DNA of 64,000 nucleotides from Novosphingobium sp. KA1 (GTDB lineage Bacteria > Pseudomonadota > Alphaproteobacteria > Sphingomonadales > Sphingomonadaceae): positions 1-64,000 of the forward strand of contig NZ_CP021247.1 in assembly GCF_017309955.1 (NCBI RefSeq), given 5' to 3'. Numbering within the stretch: the first letter of the stretch is position 1; the number at the start of each line of letters is the position of its first letter. Position numbers and translations under genes: made by a program. Positions 41,231-51,777 of this stretch are shown piece after piece. The notes under the pieces are model-generated. The model was not told where the DNA came from. It made no database searches and saw nothing but the letters and a program-made list of their open reading frames with translations.

Positions 41231-43021
41231 TCAGGCCGCCGGCTTCTGCGGCTCCACCACACGCATGTGCAGTTCGCGCAGCTGCTTGGGCTCGGCCGGG
41301 GTCGGCGCGCCCATCAGCAGGTCTTCGGCGCGCTGGTTCATCGGGAACAGCGCCACTTCACGCAGGTTCTGCGCGCCGCAAAGCAGCATCACGATGCGAT
41401 CGACACCCGCCGCCATGCCGCCGTGCGGCGGGGCGCCGTACTGGAAGGCGCGGTAGAGACCGCCGAAGCGCTCCTCGACGTCAGCCTTGGTCAGGCCGAC
41501 CATCTCGAAGGCCTTGACCATCAGTTCCGGCGACTGGTTACGGATCGAGCCCGAGGCGATTTCGAAACCGTTGCAGACGAGGTCGTACTGGTACGCCTTG
41601 ATCGTCAGCGGGTCCTGGCCTTCCAGCGCTTCCATGCCGCCCTGCGGCATCGAGAACGGGTTGTGCGCGAAGTCGACCTTCTTGTTGTCCTCGTCCCATT
41701 CGTAGAACGGGAAGTCGACGATCCAGCACAGCTCGAAGCGGTCCTTGTCGATCAGGTCGAGCTGCTCGCCGGTGCGGATACGGGCGAGCCCTGCCAGCTT
41801 GGCGGCCTGCTCTTCCTTGCCGGCGGCGAAGAACACGCCGTCGTTCGGGCCAAGGCCCAGCGCCTCGATCAGCGTGGCGGTCTTTTCCTCGCCGTGGTTC
41901 TTGGCGATCGGGCCGCCGGGGACGCCGTCCTTGATGTTGATATAACCAAGGCCCGAATAGCCTTCACCGCGCGCCCAGACGTTCATGTCGTCGAAGAACT
42001 TGCGGCTGCCCGCGCCCGCACCCGGAGCCGGGATCGCGCGGATCACGCCGCCGTTCGCGACAATGCCCGCAAAGATGCCAAAGCCCGATTCGACAAAGTG
42101 CTCGGTCACGTCCTTGATGATCAGCGGGTTGCGCAGATCGGGCTTGTCCGAACCGTAATCCAGCATCGACTGGGCGTGCGGAATGCGGCGGAAGCTGCCT
42201 GCCGGGGTGACCGGCTTGCCTTCGGCGAAATCGGCGAACACGCTCTGGAGCACCGGCTCCATGGTTTCCCAGATCTCTTCCTGGGTCACGAAGCTCATTT
42301 CGAGGTCGAGCTGGTAGAACTCGCCCGGCAGACGGTCGGCGCGCGGGTCCTCGTCGCGGAAGCAGGGGGCGATCTGGAAGTAGCGGTCGAAACCGGCGAC
42401 CATCAGCAGCTGCTTGTACTGCTGCGGCGCCTGCGGCAGCGCGTAGAACTTGCCGGCGTGGATGCGGCTGGGCACCAGGAAGTCGCGCGCGCCTTCGGGC
42501 GACGAGGCGGTCAGGATCGGCGTCGCGTATTCGGTGAAGCCGATGCCTTCCATCTTGCGGCGCATGTCCGAGATGATCTTGGTGCGCTTGACGATGTTGG
42601 CGTGCAGCGTCTCGCGGCGCAGGTCGAGGAAACGATAGCGCAGGCGGATATCCTCGGGATATTCCTGCTCGCCGGCGACCGGCATCGGCAGTTCCTCGGC
42701 CTTCGCCTGGACGGTCACGGCGCGGGCGTAGACCTCGATCTCGCCGGTCGGCAGGTTCGGGTTCACGGTGGAGGCGCTGCGGGCCTTCACTTCGCCCTCG
42801 ATGGTGACCACCGATTCGACACGCAGCGAATCAAGCACCGCCAGCGCCGGGCTGTCGCTGTCGGTGACGATCTGGGTGATGCCGTAGTGATCGCGCAGAT
42901 CGACGAAGAGCACGCCGCCGTGATCGCGCTTGCGATGCACCCAGCCCGAGAGGCGGACGGCCTGGCCGACCTCGGCAGCGGTCAGGGCGCCGCAGGTGTG
43001 GGAGCGATAGGGATGAGTCAT
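41231..43021 (-). CDS. aspS: Aspartyl-tRNA synthetase
   Basis: 596 residues. An N-terminal OB-fold anticodon domain ([40 protein letters not shown]) is followed by the class II catalytic core (motif 2 [10 protein letters not shown], motif 3 [13 protein letters not shown]) and a bacterial GAD insertion. ATG 43021 gives the family N-terminus. In organisms with GatCAB it may also charge tRNA-Asn. Transcribed alone and divergent from the next gene. Confidence 0.97.
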   Translation of the reverse strand: MTHPYRSHTCGALTAAEVGQAVRLSGWVHRKRDHGGVLFVDLRDHYGITQIVTDSDSPALAVLDSLRVESVVTIEGEVKARSASTVNPNLPTGEIEVYARAVTVQAKAEELPMPVAGEQEYPEDIRLRYRFLDLRRETLHANIVKRTKIISDMRRKMEGIGFTEYATPILTASSPEGARDFLVPSRIHAGKFYALPQAPQQYKQLLMVAGFDRYFQIAPCFRDEDPRADRLPGEFYQLDLEMSFVTQEEIWETMEPVLQSVFADFAEGKPVTPAGSFRRIPHAQSMLDYGSDKPDLRNPLIIKDVTEHFVESGFGIFAGIVANGGVIRAIPAPGAGAGSRKFFDDMNVWARGEGYSGLGYINIKDGVPGGPIAKNHGEEKTATLIEALGLGPNDGVFFAAGKEEQAAKLAGLARIRTGEQLDLIDKDRFELCWIVDFPFYEWDEDNKKVDFAHNPFSMPQGGMEALEGQDPLTIKAYQYDLVCNGFEIASGSIRNQSPELMVKAFEMVGLTKADVEERFGGLYRAFQYGAPPHGGMAAGVDRIVMLLCGAQNLREVALFPMNQRAEDLLMGAPTPAEPKQLRELHMRVVEPQKPAA

Positions 43022-43279
43022 GGCGGGCTCGCGCTTCTCTTGATCTGAAACAGGTTGCAAGCCGTGCCCCCTAGTCGAGTGGCCGGATTATTTCCAGATG
43101 GGGATTTGCATTCGCGCGCCCCGCCCGGCCCTGGACACGCTCCACTCCGCCTTTGACGCACTTTTGCCCCGCATGCGCAGCCGCTGCCGCAAGCGCGCGC
43201 CAGACATAGCGGCCGCGGTAACCCGGTATCAACCATTGCGGAGCTATCCCCGCATCAAAGGGTCTCATGGAGAATGACA

Positions 43280-44692
43280 ATGCTTGCGGACGTCACGGTC
43301 GACGGCAGGCCGGAAAGCCAATTCCGCCTCGCGATCGAGTCCATGCTGCGCGCCGGCGACGCCGATCAGGCCGCCCGCGCGCTCAAGGCCGAACTTGGCT
43401 ACTTGTGCGGTGAGGGCCAGCCCCTGCCCGCGCGCTTCCGGTTCATTGCCGCGTCGGAACTCGAAGTCACCGGCTGGGACCGCCTGATCGAACGGATCGG
43501 CGAACTCGACAGTCCCGGCGATCCGATCACCGCGATCGGCATCGATGTCTGCGGAATGCAGGCGGGTTTCGGCGGCGCGCCCACTCTCGCATTCGAGACC
43601 ACATATTATACCGACCAGGCCTGGGGCTTCTCCCACGCCGATCGCGACGGGCTCTGCGCCGGCTATACCGGCACTACCAATGCCTGGCAGGGGGCTTTCG
43701 AGGACCTCGACGACACCTTGCGGGTAGCCGGGCTCGACGATCTCAACGCGGTGATCGCCGCGCTTGAGAACCATTGCCGCAGCGGCAGCGCAACACCCGA
43801 GGAACAGCGCGGCTTCGTGGTCGGCGCCTGCTATCTCGCCGTGCTGGTCCACCAGGCCGTGCGCGACAAGGTTACCGCCGAGGGACTTCCCCGCGCCATG
43901 GCGGTGCTGGTGGGCAGCAACGAGGCCTACCCCTGGTTCGAGGCCCCGGCCGCGAGTGCGCGCGATGGCTTTGTATCGGCCGAACCGGCGCCCGCCGCCC
44001 GCGGTATCGGCGCCGTGCTGGAGCGCCGCCCGCTGGACCTCGGCGCGCATCTTGCCGCGATGCCCGCGCCGCCCTCACACCTGCCCTCTTTGGACCTGCC
44101 CTCATCGGACCTGACGCCGTCCGATCTGCAGCCCACCGAACTCCCGGCGCCGATCTTCGATACCGGCCGCGCGCCTTTTGCACCGCCGCTGGCGCAAGAT
44201 GAGGCATCGACCGAGACCGCGCCGCCCCTGTTCGACGCCCCCGGGCAGCCCTCTTCCGCCGATGAACTGCCCGGCAGCGTGTTCCGCCAGTTCCCGCAGG
44301 CACAGGAACGGATCGACTTTGGCGCGGCCGATTTCGAGGCTGCCGGCTTCGACGACTGGCCCGCCGAAACACAGCACCATGACCTCGAAAGCGAGGAAAC
44401 GGCGGAGCTGGCCGCGACCGACGCCGCAACCGACTATGCCGCGCTCGACGGCCTGCGCATGGCGGCGACCGCCACGCCTGCGACCGCGCCCCTTCCGGTT
44501 CTCGAACCCGCACGCGAAGCGATGCCGGTTCAGGAGGACGAGGAAGCGCTGCACCTGCCGCCGCCAGGCATCCACGTCACCGGCACCCAGCTGCGCCGCC
44601 GCTTCGTCGACCGCGAGACCATCGCCATCGAGGAAGAGCGCCCGGCCAGCCTGGTCAGCAGCCTGCTCGAACGCCTGTTCGGCAAAAAATAG
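43280..44692 (+). CDS. Uncharacterised acidic protein with low-complexity C-terminus
   Basis: About 470 residues. Residues 1-230 are a folded-looking part (FRLAIESMLRAGDADQAARALKAELGYLCGEGQPLPARFRF, FETTYYTDQAWGFSHADRDGL). The rest is proline/acidic low-complexity sequence with PSLDLPSSDLTPSDLQPTEL-type repeats. It ends in a basic helix (SLVSSLLERLFGKK). No family recognised. ATG 43280 (or 43274) follows GGAG. The rnd gene lies 91 bases downstream. Confidence 0.75.
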   Translation: MLADVTVDGRPESQFRLAIESMLRAGDADQAARALKAELGYLCGEGQPLPARFRFIAASELEVTGWDRLIERIGELDSPGDPITAIGIDVCGMQAGFGGAPTLAFETTYYTDQAWGFSHADRDGLCAGYTGTTNAWQGAFEDLDDTLRVAGLDDLNAVIAALENHCRSGSATPEEQRGFVVGACYLAVLVHQAVRDKVTAEGLPRAMAVLVGSNEAYPWFEAPAASARDGFVSAEPAPAARGIGAVLERRPLDLGAHLAAMPAPPSHLPSLDLPSSDLTPSDLQPTELPAPIFDTGRAPFAPPLAQDEASTETAPPLFDAPGQPSSADELPGSVFRQFPQAQERIDFGAADFEAAGFDDWPAETQHHDLESEETAELAATDAATDYAALDGLRMAATATPATAPLPVLEPAREAMPVQEDEEALHLPPPGIHVTGTQLRRRFVDRETIAIEEERPASLVSSLLERLFGKK

Positions 44693-44783
44693 CATCGTCG
44701 CCGGATTTCTCCGACAAAACTGGAAGTCGGACCGGTCGGGGAGATTGATCCCCCGCCCGGTTCGGCGTAACGCCGCAGTCGCA

Positions 44784-45977
44784 ATGATCATTCACCCGCT
44801 TATTACAAAGACGGAAGAGCTCGCCGCTCTGTGCGAACGCCTCGCGAAATCGGATTTCGTGACGGTGGATACCGAGTTCATGCGCGAGAACACCTATTGG
44901 CCCGAACTCTGCCTCGTGCAGATCGCCAATACCGAGGAAGCCGCCGCCGTCGATCCGAAGGCGGACGGGCTCGACCTGTCTCCGCTGCTCGACCTGCTGA
45001 CCGACAACGAGGACGTGCTCAAGGTCTTCCACGCCGGCGGCCAGGACGTCGAGATCATCTACAACTTCACCGGCCGCACCCCCCACCCGATCTTCGACAC
45101 GCAGATCGCGATGATGGCGATCAGCCAGTCGGAGCAGATCGGCTATTCGAACCTGGTCGAATCGTGGCAGGGCCTGACCATCGACAAGGGCGCCCGCTTC
45201 ACCGACTGGTCGCGCCGCCCGCTGACCGAACGCCAGATCGAATACGCCATCGGCGACGTCACCCATCTGGCCAAGATCTTCCCCAAGATCCTCAAGCGCC
45301 TGATGAAGACCGGACGCGGCCAGTGGCTTGACCAGGAAATGGAGAAGCTGGCCGATCCGGCCAACTACCGCAACGACCCCACCGAGGCGTGGAAGCGCAT
45401 CAAGGCCGCCGGCCGCAACGCCGCCATGCTCGGCCGCCTCAAGGCCATCGCCGAATGGCGCGAGATCGAGGCGCAGGGCAAGAACATCCCGCGCGGCCGC
45501 ATCGCCCGCGACGAGACACTGGCCGACCTCGCCAGCCACCCGCCCAAGCAGCAGTCGGACCTTGCCAAGGTGCGCGGCCTCTCGCAGGGCTGGAAGGACA
45601 ACGACATCGGCAAGCGCCTGATGAACACCATCGCCAAGTCGCAGCCGCTGACCGATGACGAGATGCCGCCGCGCGCCCCGCGCGGTGCGCCGCTCGGCAA
45701 GGAAGGCTCGCTGGTGGCGGACCTGCTCAAGCTGCTGCTCAAGATCCGCGCGCGCGAGATCGACGTGGCCGCCCGCCTGCTGGCGCGCAGCGAGGACCTC
45801 GAACTGCTGGCCGCCGGCGTGCGCAAGAACCTGCCGATCCTGGAAGGCTGGCGCTACGAAGTCTTCGGCCATGATGCCCTCGACCTCGTGGAGGGCAAGC
45901 TCGCCTTCGCGGTCGTCGACGGCAAGCTGAAGATGACTCGTGTCGAGGATGCGGAAGAGGTGCCGGTCACCGAGTGA
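44784..45977 (+). CDS. rnd: Ribonuclease D
   Basis: 397 residues: a DEDD exonuclease domain (VTVDTEFMRENTYWPELCLVQ, VFHAGGQDVEII, YAIGDVTHL) followed by two HRDC-type helical domains (LKAIAEWREIEAQGKNIPRGRI and later). It trims the 3' ends of tRNA and other stable RNAs. Full family length; start fixed by MIIHPLITKTEEL. Confidence 0.95.
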   Translation: MIIHPLITKTEELAALCERLAKSDFVTVDTEFMRENTYWPELCLVQIANTEEAAAVDPKADGLDLSPLLDLLTDNEDVLKVFHAGGQDVEIIYNFTGRTPHPIFDTQIAMMAISQSEQIGYSNLVESWQGLTIDKGARFTDWSRRPLTERQIEYAIGDVTHLAKIFPKILKRLMKTGRGQWLDQEMEKLADPANYRNDPTEAWKRIKAAGRNAAMLGRLKAIAEWREIEAQGKNIPRGRIARDETLADLASHPPKQQSDLAKVRGLSQGWKDNDIGKRLMNTIAKSQPLTDDEMPPRAPRGAPLGKEGSLVADLLKLLLKIRAREIDVAARLLARSEDLELLAAGVRKNLPILEGWRYEVFGHDALDLVEGKLAFAVVDGKLKMTRVEDAEEVPVTE

Positions 45978-46050
45978 CCGGCCTGCCCTCAATTCACGGA
46001 TCGCGCGCAAATGGTTGGCGAAGCGCCCCTCTTCGTGCGATAGCCCGCGC

Positions 46051-46947
46051 GTGACCGTCTATCAGCCCACGCTCAAGCAGCTTCAGTACCTTGTCTCGCT
46101 TCATGAGCATGGCCATTTCGGCCGTGCCGCGGATGCCTGCTTCGTCTCGCAGTCCACGCTTTCGGCGGGCCTGCGCGATCTGGAGGCCCTGCTCGGCGTC
46201 ACGCTGGTCGAACGTACCAAGCGCGCGGTGCGCTTCACTCCGCTGGGCAATGCCGTAGTCGAAAAAGCCCACCGCATCCTGCGCGAGACCGAGGAACTGT
46301 CCGATCTCGTGCAGTCGAGCGGAAAGCCGCTCTCGGGCGAAGTGCGCATGAGCGTGATCCCGACGATCGCGCCGTTCCTGCTCCCCCGCATGCTGCCGCG
46401 CCTGCGCCGTGAGCGCCCGAACCTCAAGCTGTTCCTGCGCGAGGAACCCAGCCAGGCCGCCATCGAATCGCTCCACCACGGCCGCGCCGACTGCGTGCTG
46501 CTCGCCCTGCCCTACGCCACCGGCGAAGTGGAGAAGGAAACCATCGAGCTCGACGCCTTCTACGTCGCTTTTCCCAATGACGATCCGCGCAACCCGCCCG
46601 AGGAAGTCGGCCCCGACATCATCGACGAGCATCGCCTGCTGCTGCTGGAAGACGGGCACTGCCTGAAAGACCACGCGCTGGCGGCCTGCAACCGCCCGGA
46701 ACTGCGCGCTTCGGCGACGATGATCGGCACCAGCCTGCACACCCTGGTGCAAATGGTCGACAACGGGCTCGGCCTGACGATGCTGCCGGAAATGGCCATC
46801 GATGCCGGTATCCTGAACGGCACCAATGTGGTCGCCCGCCCGCTCAATTCCCCCCACGCCAACCGCGAGATCGCGCTGGTCTGGCGCCGGAATTCGCCGC
46901 GCGCGGAAGAATTCCGGCTGCTCGCGGACGAACTGCGCGCCGGTTAG
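46051..46947 (+). CDS. oxyR: Hydrogen peroxide-sensing LysR regulator OxyR
   Basis: 298 residues. A LysR helix-turn-helix (LKQLQYLVSLHEHGHFGRAADACFVSQSTLSAGLRDLE) precedes a periplasmic-binding-like sensor. The sensor holds the redox pair in GHCLKDHALAAC, two cysteines separated by eight residues as in OxyR Cys199/Cys208. It should induce peroxide defence genes. GTG 46051 start; the stop overlaps the convergent MFS gene by a few bases. Confidence 0.92.
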   Translation: MTVYQPTLKQLQYLVSLHEHGHFGRAADACFVSQSTLSAGLRDLEALLGVTLVERTKRAVRFTPLGNAVVEKAHRILRETEELSDLVQSSGKPLSGEVRMSVIPTIAPFLLPRMLPRLRRERPNLKLFLREEPSQAAIESLHHGRADCVLLALPYATGEVEKETIELDAFYVAFPNDDPRNPPEEVGPDIIDEHRLLLLEDGHCLKDHALAACNRPELRASATMIGTSLHTLVQMVDNGLGLTMLPEMAIDAGILNGTNVVARPLNSPHANREIALVWRRNSPRAEEFRLLADELRAG

Positions 46948-48158
46948 CCCCGGCGGCGCAGCCCCTGCAGCGCCATGCCGACCGAAGCGATGGCGATGCC
47001 CAGCATCGTCACCCCGTTCCAGCCCCAGTGGTGCCAGACCACCGTCGCCGCCCCCGAACTCACCGCACCGGCCAGGAACATCGTGCCCATGTAGACGGTG
47101 TTGATGCGCGAACGCGCTTCAGGACGCAGGGCATAGATGATGCTCTGGTTGGAAATCTGGCTGGCCTGGATCGCGAAGTCGAGCACCAGGACACCGATCA
47201 CCAGCCCGGCGATCGAAGTCCAGAATGCAAAGATCAGCCAGGAAGCCAGCGTGAACGCGCTTGCCGCCACGATCACCATGTGCGGCCCGCGGCGGTCGGC
47301 GATCCGGCCGGCGATCGGCGCGGCCAGCACCCCGGCAGCGCCGAGGATGCCGAACAGCCCGGCCACTTCCGACCCGAGCCCGAAGCGCGGCTCCTGCAAA
47401 TGCAGTGCCAGGATCGTCCAGAACACGCTGAACACGCCGAACTGTGTGCACTGGGTGAAGGTGGCGAGGCGCAGCGCGGGAAATTCGCGCCACAGCCCCC
47501 AGAGCGAGACCAGCAGCCCGCCATAGCCCATGCCCGCAGGCCTGGGCTGACTGCGCGGCAATTGCCAGGCCAGCAGTCCGGCAGTTCCCAGCGCCAGCGG
47601 CACCGCCAGTGCGAACATCGCCCGCCAGCCGAACTCGGCGCCCACGAACCCGGCCAGGGTGCGGCTCAGGAGGATGCCGCAGAGCAGCCCGGCCATGACC
47701 GTTCCGACCACCGAGCCGCGCTTGTCCTCCGGCGCGAGATTGGCCGCAAGCGGCACGATCTGCTGCGCCACCGAGGCCAGCAGGCCGACCACCAGCGATG
47801 CCGCCAGCACCATCGCCCCGCTCGGCGCAATCGCGACCAGCGCCAGCCCGATCGCCAGGGCAATGCACTGGAGGACGATCAGCCGCTTGCGCTCGACCAG
47901 ATCGCCGAGGGGAACCAGCAGCATGAGGCCCGCCGCGTAGCCAAGCTGCGTGGCGGTCGGCACGTAGGTGATCGCGGCGCCGGGAACGTCACGCTCCATC
48001 AGGCCGAGCATGGGCTGGCCGTAATAGATGTTGGCGACCGTCAGCCCCGCCGAGGCCGCCAGCGCGAACACCAGCGCGCGCCCGAATTTCCGAGGCTTCG
48101 GATTGGGATTGCGGAACTGGGCGGCAAGCAGGCGACGAGAGGCGGTGATGGGATTCAT
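46944..48158 (-). CDS. MFS transporter
   Basis: 404 residues with about 12 membrane helices. Loop 2-3 has the MFS motif GDLVERKRLIVLQ, and a second similar GRIADRRGPHMVI motif lies in the other half. It resembles YgaY/YbjJ-type drug or metabolite exporters; the substrate cannot be told. Position convergent with oxyR gives no clear functional link. Confidence 0.88.
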   Translation of the reverse strand: MNPITASRRLLAAQFRNPNPKPRKFGRALVFALAASAGLTVANIYYGQPMLGLMERDVPGAAITYVPTATQLGYAAGLMLLVPLGDLVERKRLIVLQCIALAIGLALVAIAPSGAMVLAASLVVGLLASVAQQIVPLAANLAPEDKRGSVVGTVMAGLLCGILLSRTLAGFVGAEFGWRAMFALAVPLALGTAGLLAWQLPRSQPRPAGMGYGGLLVSLWGLWREFPALRLATFTQCTQFGVFSVFWTILALHLQEPRFGLGSEVAGLFGILGAAGVLAAPIAGRIADRRGPHMVIVAASAFTLASWLIFAFWTSIAGLVIGVLVLDFAIQASQISNQSIIYALRPEARSRINTVYMGTMFLAGAVSSGAATVVWHHWGWNGVTMLGIAIASVGMALQGLRRRG

Positions 48159-48338
48159 CCTTGCGATAGCGATGTCCCCCGACTGCGCAGGCACCTGACG
48201 CAGGCGAACGCTTGAGCCAAACGCAACAAGCGCACTCGGGTTAGCGTTTTTTGCAACCAGGCGCGGGCCATCGCGCCTGCCTCGAGGACTCCGCCGCCCT
48301 TGGTCGCCGGGCTCGATCGCCGCGCTCAATCGCCGCGC

Positions 48339-48932
48339 TCAATCCATGTGCTTGAGGCCGACCCGCAAGTAATCCCAGCCGGTGATCAGCGTCAGCACGG
48401 CCGCGCCCCACAAGGTGGTCAGCCCCACCGTGTGCGGCACGTTGATCACCAGCGCGCCGAGATCGAGGTTCCACCAGGGCATCGCGGCGCCGAGAATCAG
48501 CGCGCCGAGCGAGATCATCTGGAACGTGGTCTTCCACTTGGCGAGCCTGCTGACCGGCACCGAGACCTGCAATCCGCCGAGGAATTCCCGCAGCCCCGAG
48601 ACCGCGATCTCGCGCACGAGAATGATCAGCCCGGCGATGACATGCATGTCGCCCACGTAAGGGCCGGTCAGGACACCCTGCGCGGTCAGCACGAGGATCA
48701 CCGCCGCGACCATGATCTTGTCGGCGATCGGATCGAGGAACACGCCGAGCTTGGACACCGCCCCGCTCGACCGGGCGAGATAGCCGTCGAAATAGTCGGT
48801 AATGCCCATCAGGCAGTAGAGCGCGAAGGCAAGGCCATAGCCAAATTCCCATTTCGGCCACCACAGCAGGAAGGCCAGAAGCGGCATCGCGACAATGCGG
48901 GAGAGCGTGAGGATATTCGGCAAGGTAAGCAT
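48339..48932 (-). CDS. pgsA: CDP-diacylglycerol-glycerol-3-phosphate 3-phosphatidyltransferase
   Basis: 197 residues. The CDP-alcohol phosphotransferase motif is complete: DYFDGYLARSSGAVSKLGVF then LDPIADKIM (D-x2-DG-x2-AR-x8-G-x3-D-x3-D). N-terminus MLTLPNILTLSRIVAMPLLAF is the PgsA pattern. It makes phosphatidylglycerol phosphate at the inner membrane. Confidence 0.94.
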   Translation of the reverse strand: MLTLPNILTLSRIVAMPLLAFLLWWPKWEFGYGLAFALYCLMGITDYFDGYLARSSGAVSKLGVFLDPIADKIMVAAVILVLTAQGVLTGPYVGDMHVIAGLIILVREIAVSGLREFLGGLQVSVPVSRLAKWKTTFQMISLGALILGAAMPWWNLDLGALVINVPHTVGLTTLWGAAVLTLITGWDYLRVGLKHMD

Positions 48933-49170
48933 CGCCGCACAGCCATAGCGGCGATGTGCGCGTTTGAGAATGGAAGAGTGACTCAAGAGTCTTCGGTTTT
49001 TCGGACAAAATCGCGGGAACGCGAATTGTCGCGGAGAGGGCTTCCTCCCCTGCGTCACCGCCGCCATGCACCCGCCGCACCCAAGAAAATGCCGATCAGG
49101 GCTTGTGCGCTCGCCCTGTGGCATTAAGTGTCCCGGCACGAAGAGTGAGGCCGCCGATTTTTCCAACGAC

Positions 49171-50484
49171 ATGACCACGACGACCAAACTCATCCGCGCG
49201 AGGCGTTTCCTGCCTCTGTTCGTCACCCAGTTGCTCGGGGCGTTCAACGACAACCTGTTCAAGAACGCCATGGTACTTTTCGTGGTCTATGGGGTCTACA
49301 ACTCCGAGGCCGCCGAAGCCCGTTTCAGCGCACTGGCCTCGGGCATTTTCGTGATCCCGTTCTTCCTGCTCTCCGCGCTCGCCGGCCAACTCGCCGACAT
49401 GCGAGACAAGGCGAAGATCATCCGCGTCATCAAGGCCTGCGAAATCGCGATCATGGTCGTGGGCGGCACCGGTCTTGCGCTGGCCTGGCAACATATCGCG
49501 CTCGACGCGCTGGCGATTCCGCTGATGCTGCTCGCGCTCTTCGCGATGGGCGTGCACTCCACCTTCTTCGGACCGATCAAGTACGCGATCCTGCCCCAGC
49601 ACCTGCGTGAAGGCGAAGTGCTTTCGGGCACGGGCCTTGTCGAGGCGGGAACCTACATCGCGGTGCTGGCGGGCACCATCGTCGCCGGCTGGATCAGCGT
49701 TGATCACGCTGCGATCATGGTCGTGATCGTCGCCATCCTCGGCTATGTCGCCGGCCGCAAGGTGCCTTCCGCCCCGCCGATGTGCACGCCCGAACCACTC
49801 GACTTCCATGTCCTGCGCGCCTCGATCCGGCTCGTCAGCACCACGCTCAGCGACCGACGCGTGTTCCTCGCGGTCTGCTCGATCAGCTTCTTCTGGGCGA
49901 TCGGCACCGTGCTCTTCATCCAGTTCCCGCCGCTGACCAAGAACATCCTCAATGCCAGCAAGGAAGTGGCCAGCCTGTTCCTGGTGATCTTCTCGGTGGG
50001 CGTGGCGATCGGCTCAATGGCGATCAATGCCCTGCTCAAGGGCACCGTTTCGGCGCGCTGGTCGCCGATCTCGGTGATCGGCATGGGTGCCTTCCTGATC
50101 GCGTTCCAGGAAGTCTGCGCGATCTGGCCGGGCCATCTGGCCACGGACCCGCTGATGAACGTCAGCACATTCCTGGTCCAGCCGCTGGCTCTCGCCCTGC
50201 TCGGCACGCTGCTGGGCATCGCGATCTGCGGCGGCATGTTTGTCGTGCCGCTCTATGCCTTCCTGACGACCTTCGTCGACAAGTCGCTGACGGCGCGGAC
50301 GATTGCCGCGAACAATATCGTCAATTCCGGCGCGATGGTGGTCGGCGCATTGGTGACCGGCGCGATGACCTGGCTGGGACTGCCGGTGGTGCAGCAGATG
50401 ATGGTCGTGGCGGTTGCCTGCGGCGCCTCGGCCTGGCTCGGTTACCTGTTGTTCCGCGCCGAGAAGTCGGCGCACACGGCCTGA
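49171..50484 (+). CDS. MFS transporter, LplT (lysophospholipid)-like
   Basis: 437 residues, about 12 membrane helices. FVTQLLGAFNDNLFKNAMVLFVVYGV and FGPIKYAILPQHLREGEVLSGTGLVEAGTYIAVLAGTI are the diagnostic LplT/Aas-associated segments. LplT flips lysophospholipids inward for re-acylation. No acyltransferase domain is fused, unlike some relatives. It is divergent from pgsA. Confidence 0.88.
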   Translation: MTTTTKLIRARRFLPLFVTQLLGAFNDNLFKNAMVLFVVYGVYNSEAAEARFSALASGIFVIPFFLLSALAGQLADMRDKAKIIRVIKACEIAIMVVGGTGLALAWQHIALDALAIPLMLLALFAMGVHSTFFGPIKYAILPQHLREGEVLSGTGLVEAGTYIAVLAGTIVAGWISVDHAAIMVVIVAILGYVAGRKVPSAPPMCTPEPLDFHVLRASIRLVSTTLSDRRVFLAVCSISFFWAIGTVLFIQFPPLTKNILNASKEVASLFLVIFSVGVAIGSMAINALLKGTVSARWSPISVIGMGAFLIAFQEVCAIWPGHLATDPLMNVSTFLVQPLALALLGTLLGIAICGGMFVVPLYAFLTTFVDKSLTARTIAANNIVNSGAMVVGALVTGAMTWLGLPVVQQMMVVAVACGASAWLGYLLFRAEKSAHTA

Positions 50485-50524
50485 CCGCGCGGCACGCCCC
50501 CTTCGCCAGCAGTCAGCCCTGCAC

Positions 50525-50752
50525 TCAGGCGATGAAGACCACGATCGCGACCAGCGAAGCGCAATAGGCGGAAAGGAAGCCGCGCCAATCAGCGCCGCTG
50601 AGGCGCCAGGCACGGCGCGCCTGCTCGTTTTCAGCCGCCTCGACATCGGCTGGGAGCGCGGCCACGAAGACGCGGGGAGAAAGCGTGCGCCGGAACGGAT
50701 GCCGGGCGGACTCGCTGGTGAGCACAAGCGTGCGGCGTTGCAATCGTCTCAT
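50525..50752 (-). CDS. Small tail-anchored protein
   Basis: 75 residues: basic N-terminus (MRRLQRRTLVLTSESARHPFRR), polar middle and one C-terminal hydrophobic segment (GFLSAYCASLVAIVVFIA). No family recognised. The coding call rests on composition and isolated position between two clear genes. Confidence 0.5.
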   Translation of the reverse strand: MRRLQRRTLVLTSESARHPFRRTLSPRVFVAALPADVEAAENEQARRAWRLSGADWRGFLSAYCASLVAIVVFIA

Positions 50753-50875
50753 GGCGGCAAGATTAAGACTTTGTTTACCGTCTTGCCAGACGCCCGAAAC
50801 GGGACATCCCAAATCGGGACGAATGCGCCGCAAATCGCGCTTTCAAACCTTTAACATTCAAGCACTTCTCAAAAA

Positions 50876-50903
50876 GAAAGGGCCACCTTTCGGCAGCCCT
50901 TTC
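50876..50903 (-). terminator. Intrinsic terminator of csbD
   Basis: GAAAGGGC (50876-50883) and GCCCTTTC (50896-50903) pair around a 12-base loop. On the minus strand they are followed by TTTTT, 25 bases past the csbD stop. Confidence 0.8.
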
Positions 50904-50927
50904 GAACGTCGATGAAGGGTCGACCGG

Positions 50928-51110
50928 TCAGACACGGTCGCCAAGCGCGCCCTTGACCTTGCCGAGGCCCTGCTGAAGCTCGCCCTTCTTTTCCTGGACC
51001 TTGCCCTCGGCCTTCTGCGCCGGGTCATTGCGGACATCGCCCGCGACCTGCTTGGCGTTACCGGCGATCTCGTTGCCGAGGCCCTTGATGGTGTCCTTGA
51101 GCTGTCCCAT
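50928..51110 (-). CDS. CsbD-family stress protein
   Basis: 60 residues, almost wholly the CsbD domain: MGQLKDTIKGLGNEIAGNAKQVAGDVRNDPAQKAEGKVQEKKGELQQGLGKVKGAL. These small hydrophilic proteins are induced by general stress in many bacteria; molecular role unknown. GGAGAA precedes the start. Confidence 0.92.
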   Translation of the reverse strand: MGQLKDTIKGLGNEIAGNAKQVAGDVRNDPAQKAEGKVQEKKGELQQGLGKVKGALGDRV

Positions 51111-51221
51111 GGCTGTTCTCCTTGGTCTGGCGCGGCGGACTATCGCCGCGTTCACGAAGGGAAAAGCGCATGGCCCGCGGCACGGTTGCCGCCGCTGCGC
51201 CGAACCGTGCCCCTGCCGCGT

Positions 51222-51635
51222 TCAGCGTTCGGAGAGCGCCAGGATATAGTCCCATTCCTCAGCCGTCACTTCCGCCACCGACAGGCGCGAGAGCCGGATC
51301 ATCTCCATTTCGGCAAGCCGGGGATCGGCCTTGATCTGCGCCAGCGTGACCGGACGGCGCAGCTTGCGCACCGGCTTGACCTTGACCGCCGCCCACTTGC
51401 CCTCCGCATCGCTGGGATCGGTTAGCCCCGACACGCTGATGACGGCGATGCCGACGATCTCCTTGCCGATGTTGGAATGGTAGAAGAACGCCTCGTCGCC
51501 CACTTCCATGGCGCGCAGGTTGTTGGCCGCACGGTGGTTGCGCACACCATCCCAGGTGCCCTCGCCTTCCTTGACGAGGTCGGCCCAGCCGTAGGCATCG
51601 GGTTCGGACTTCATCAGCCAGTAGCGCTTCGCCAT
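51222..51635 (-). CDS. EVE-domain protein
   Basis: 137 residues: YWLMKSEPDAYGWADLVKEGEGTWDGVRNHRAANNLRAMEVGDEAFFYHSNIGKEIVGIAVI is the EVE (PUA-like) fold of the human THYN1 family. EVE domains bind modified bases in DNA or RNA. Start MAKRYWLMKSEPD at 51635 is the family N-terminus. Confidence 0.93.
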   Translation of the reverse strand: MAKRYWLMKSEPDAYGWADLVKEGEGTWDGVRNHRAANNLRAMEVGDEAFFYHSNIGKEIVGIAVISVSGLTDPSDAEGKWAAVKVKPVRKLRRPVTLAQIKADPRLAEMEMIRLSRLSVAEVTAEEWDYILALSER

Positions 51636-51777
51636 CGCGAGCCTTTCGAATTTTGATTTGGGACAGAAACTTTTATGGGGCGGCATAGCAATAGCAGCCG
51701 CGAAGACAACACCAGTGATTCGGCCCGTGCCAGTCGTTGATCTTCAAGCACTTCGACCGAATCCTGTTTGGAAGACC

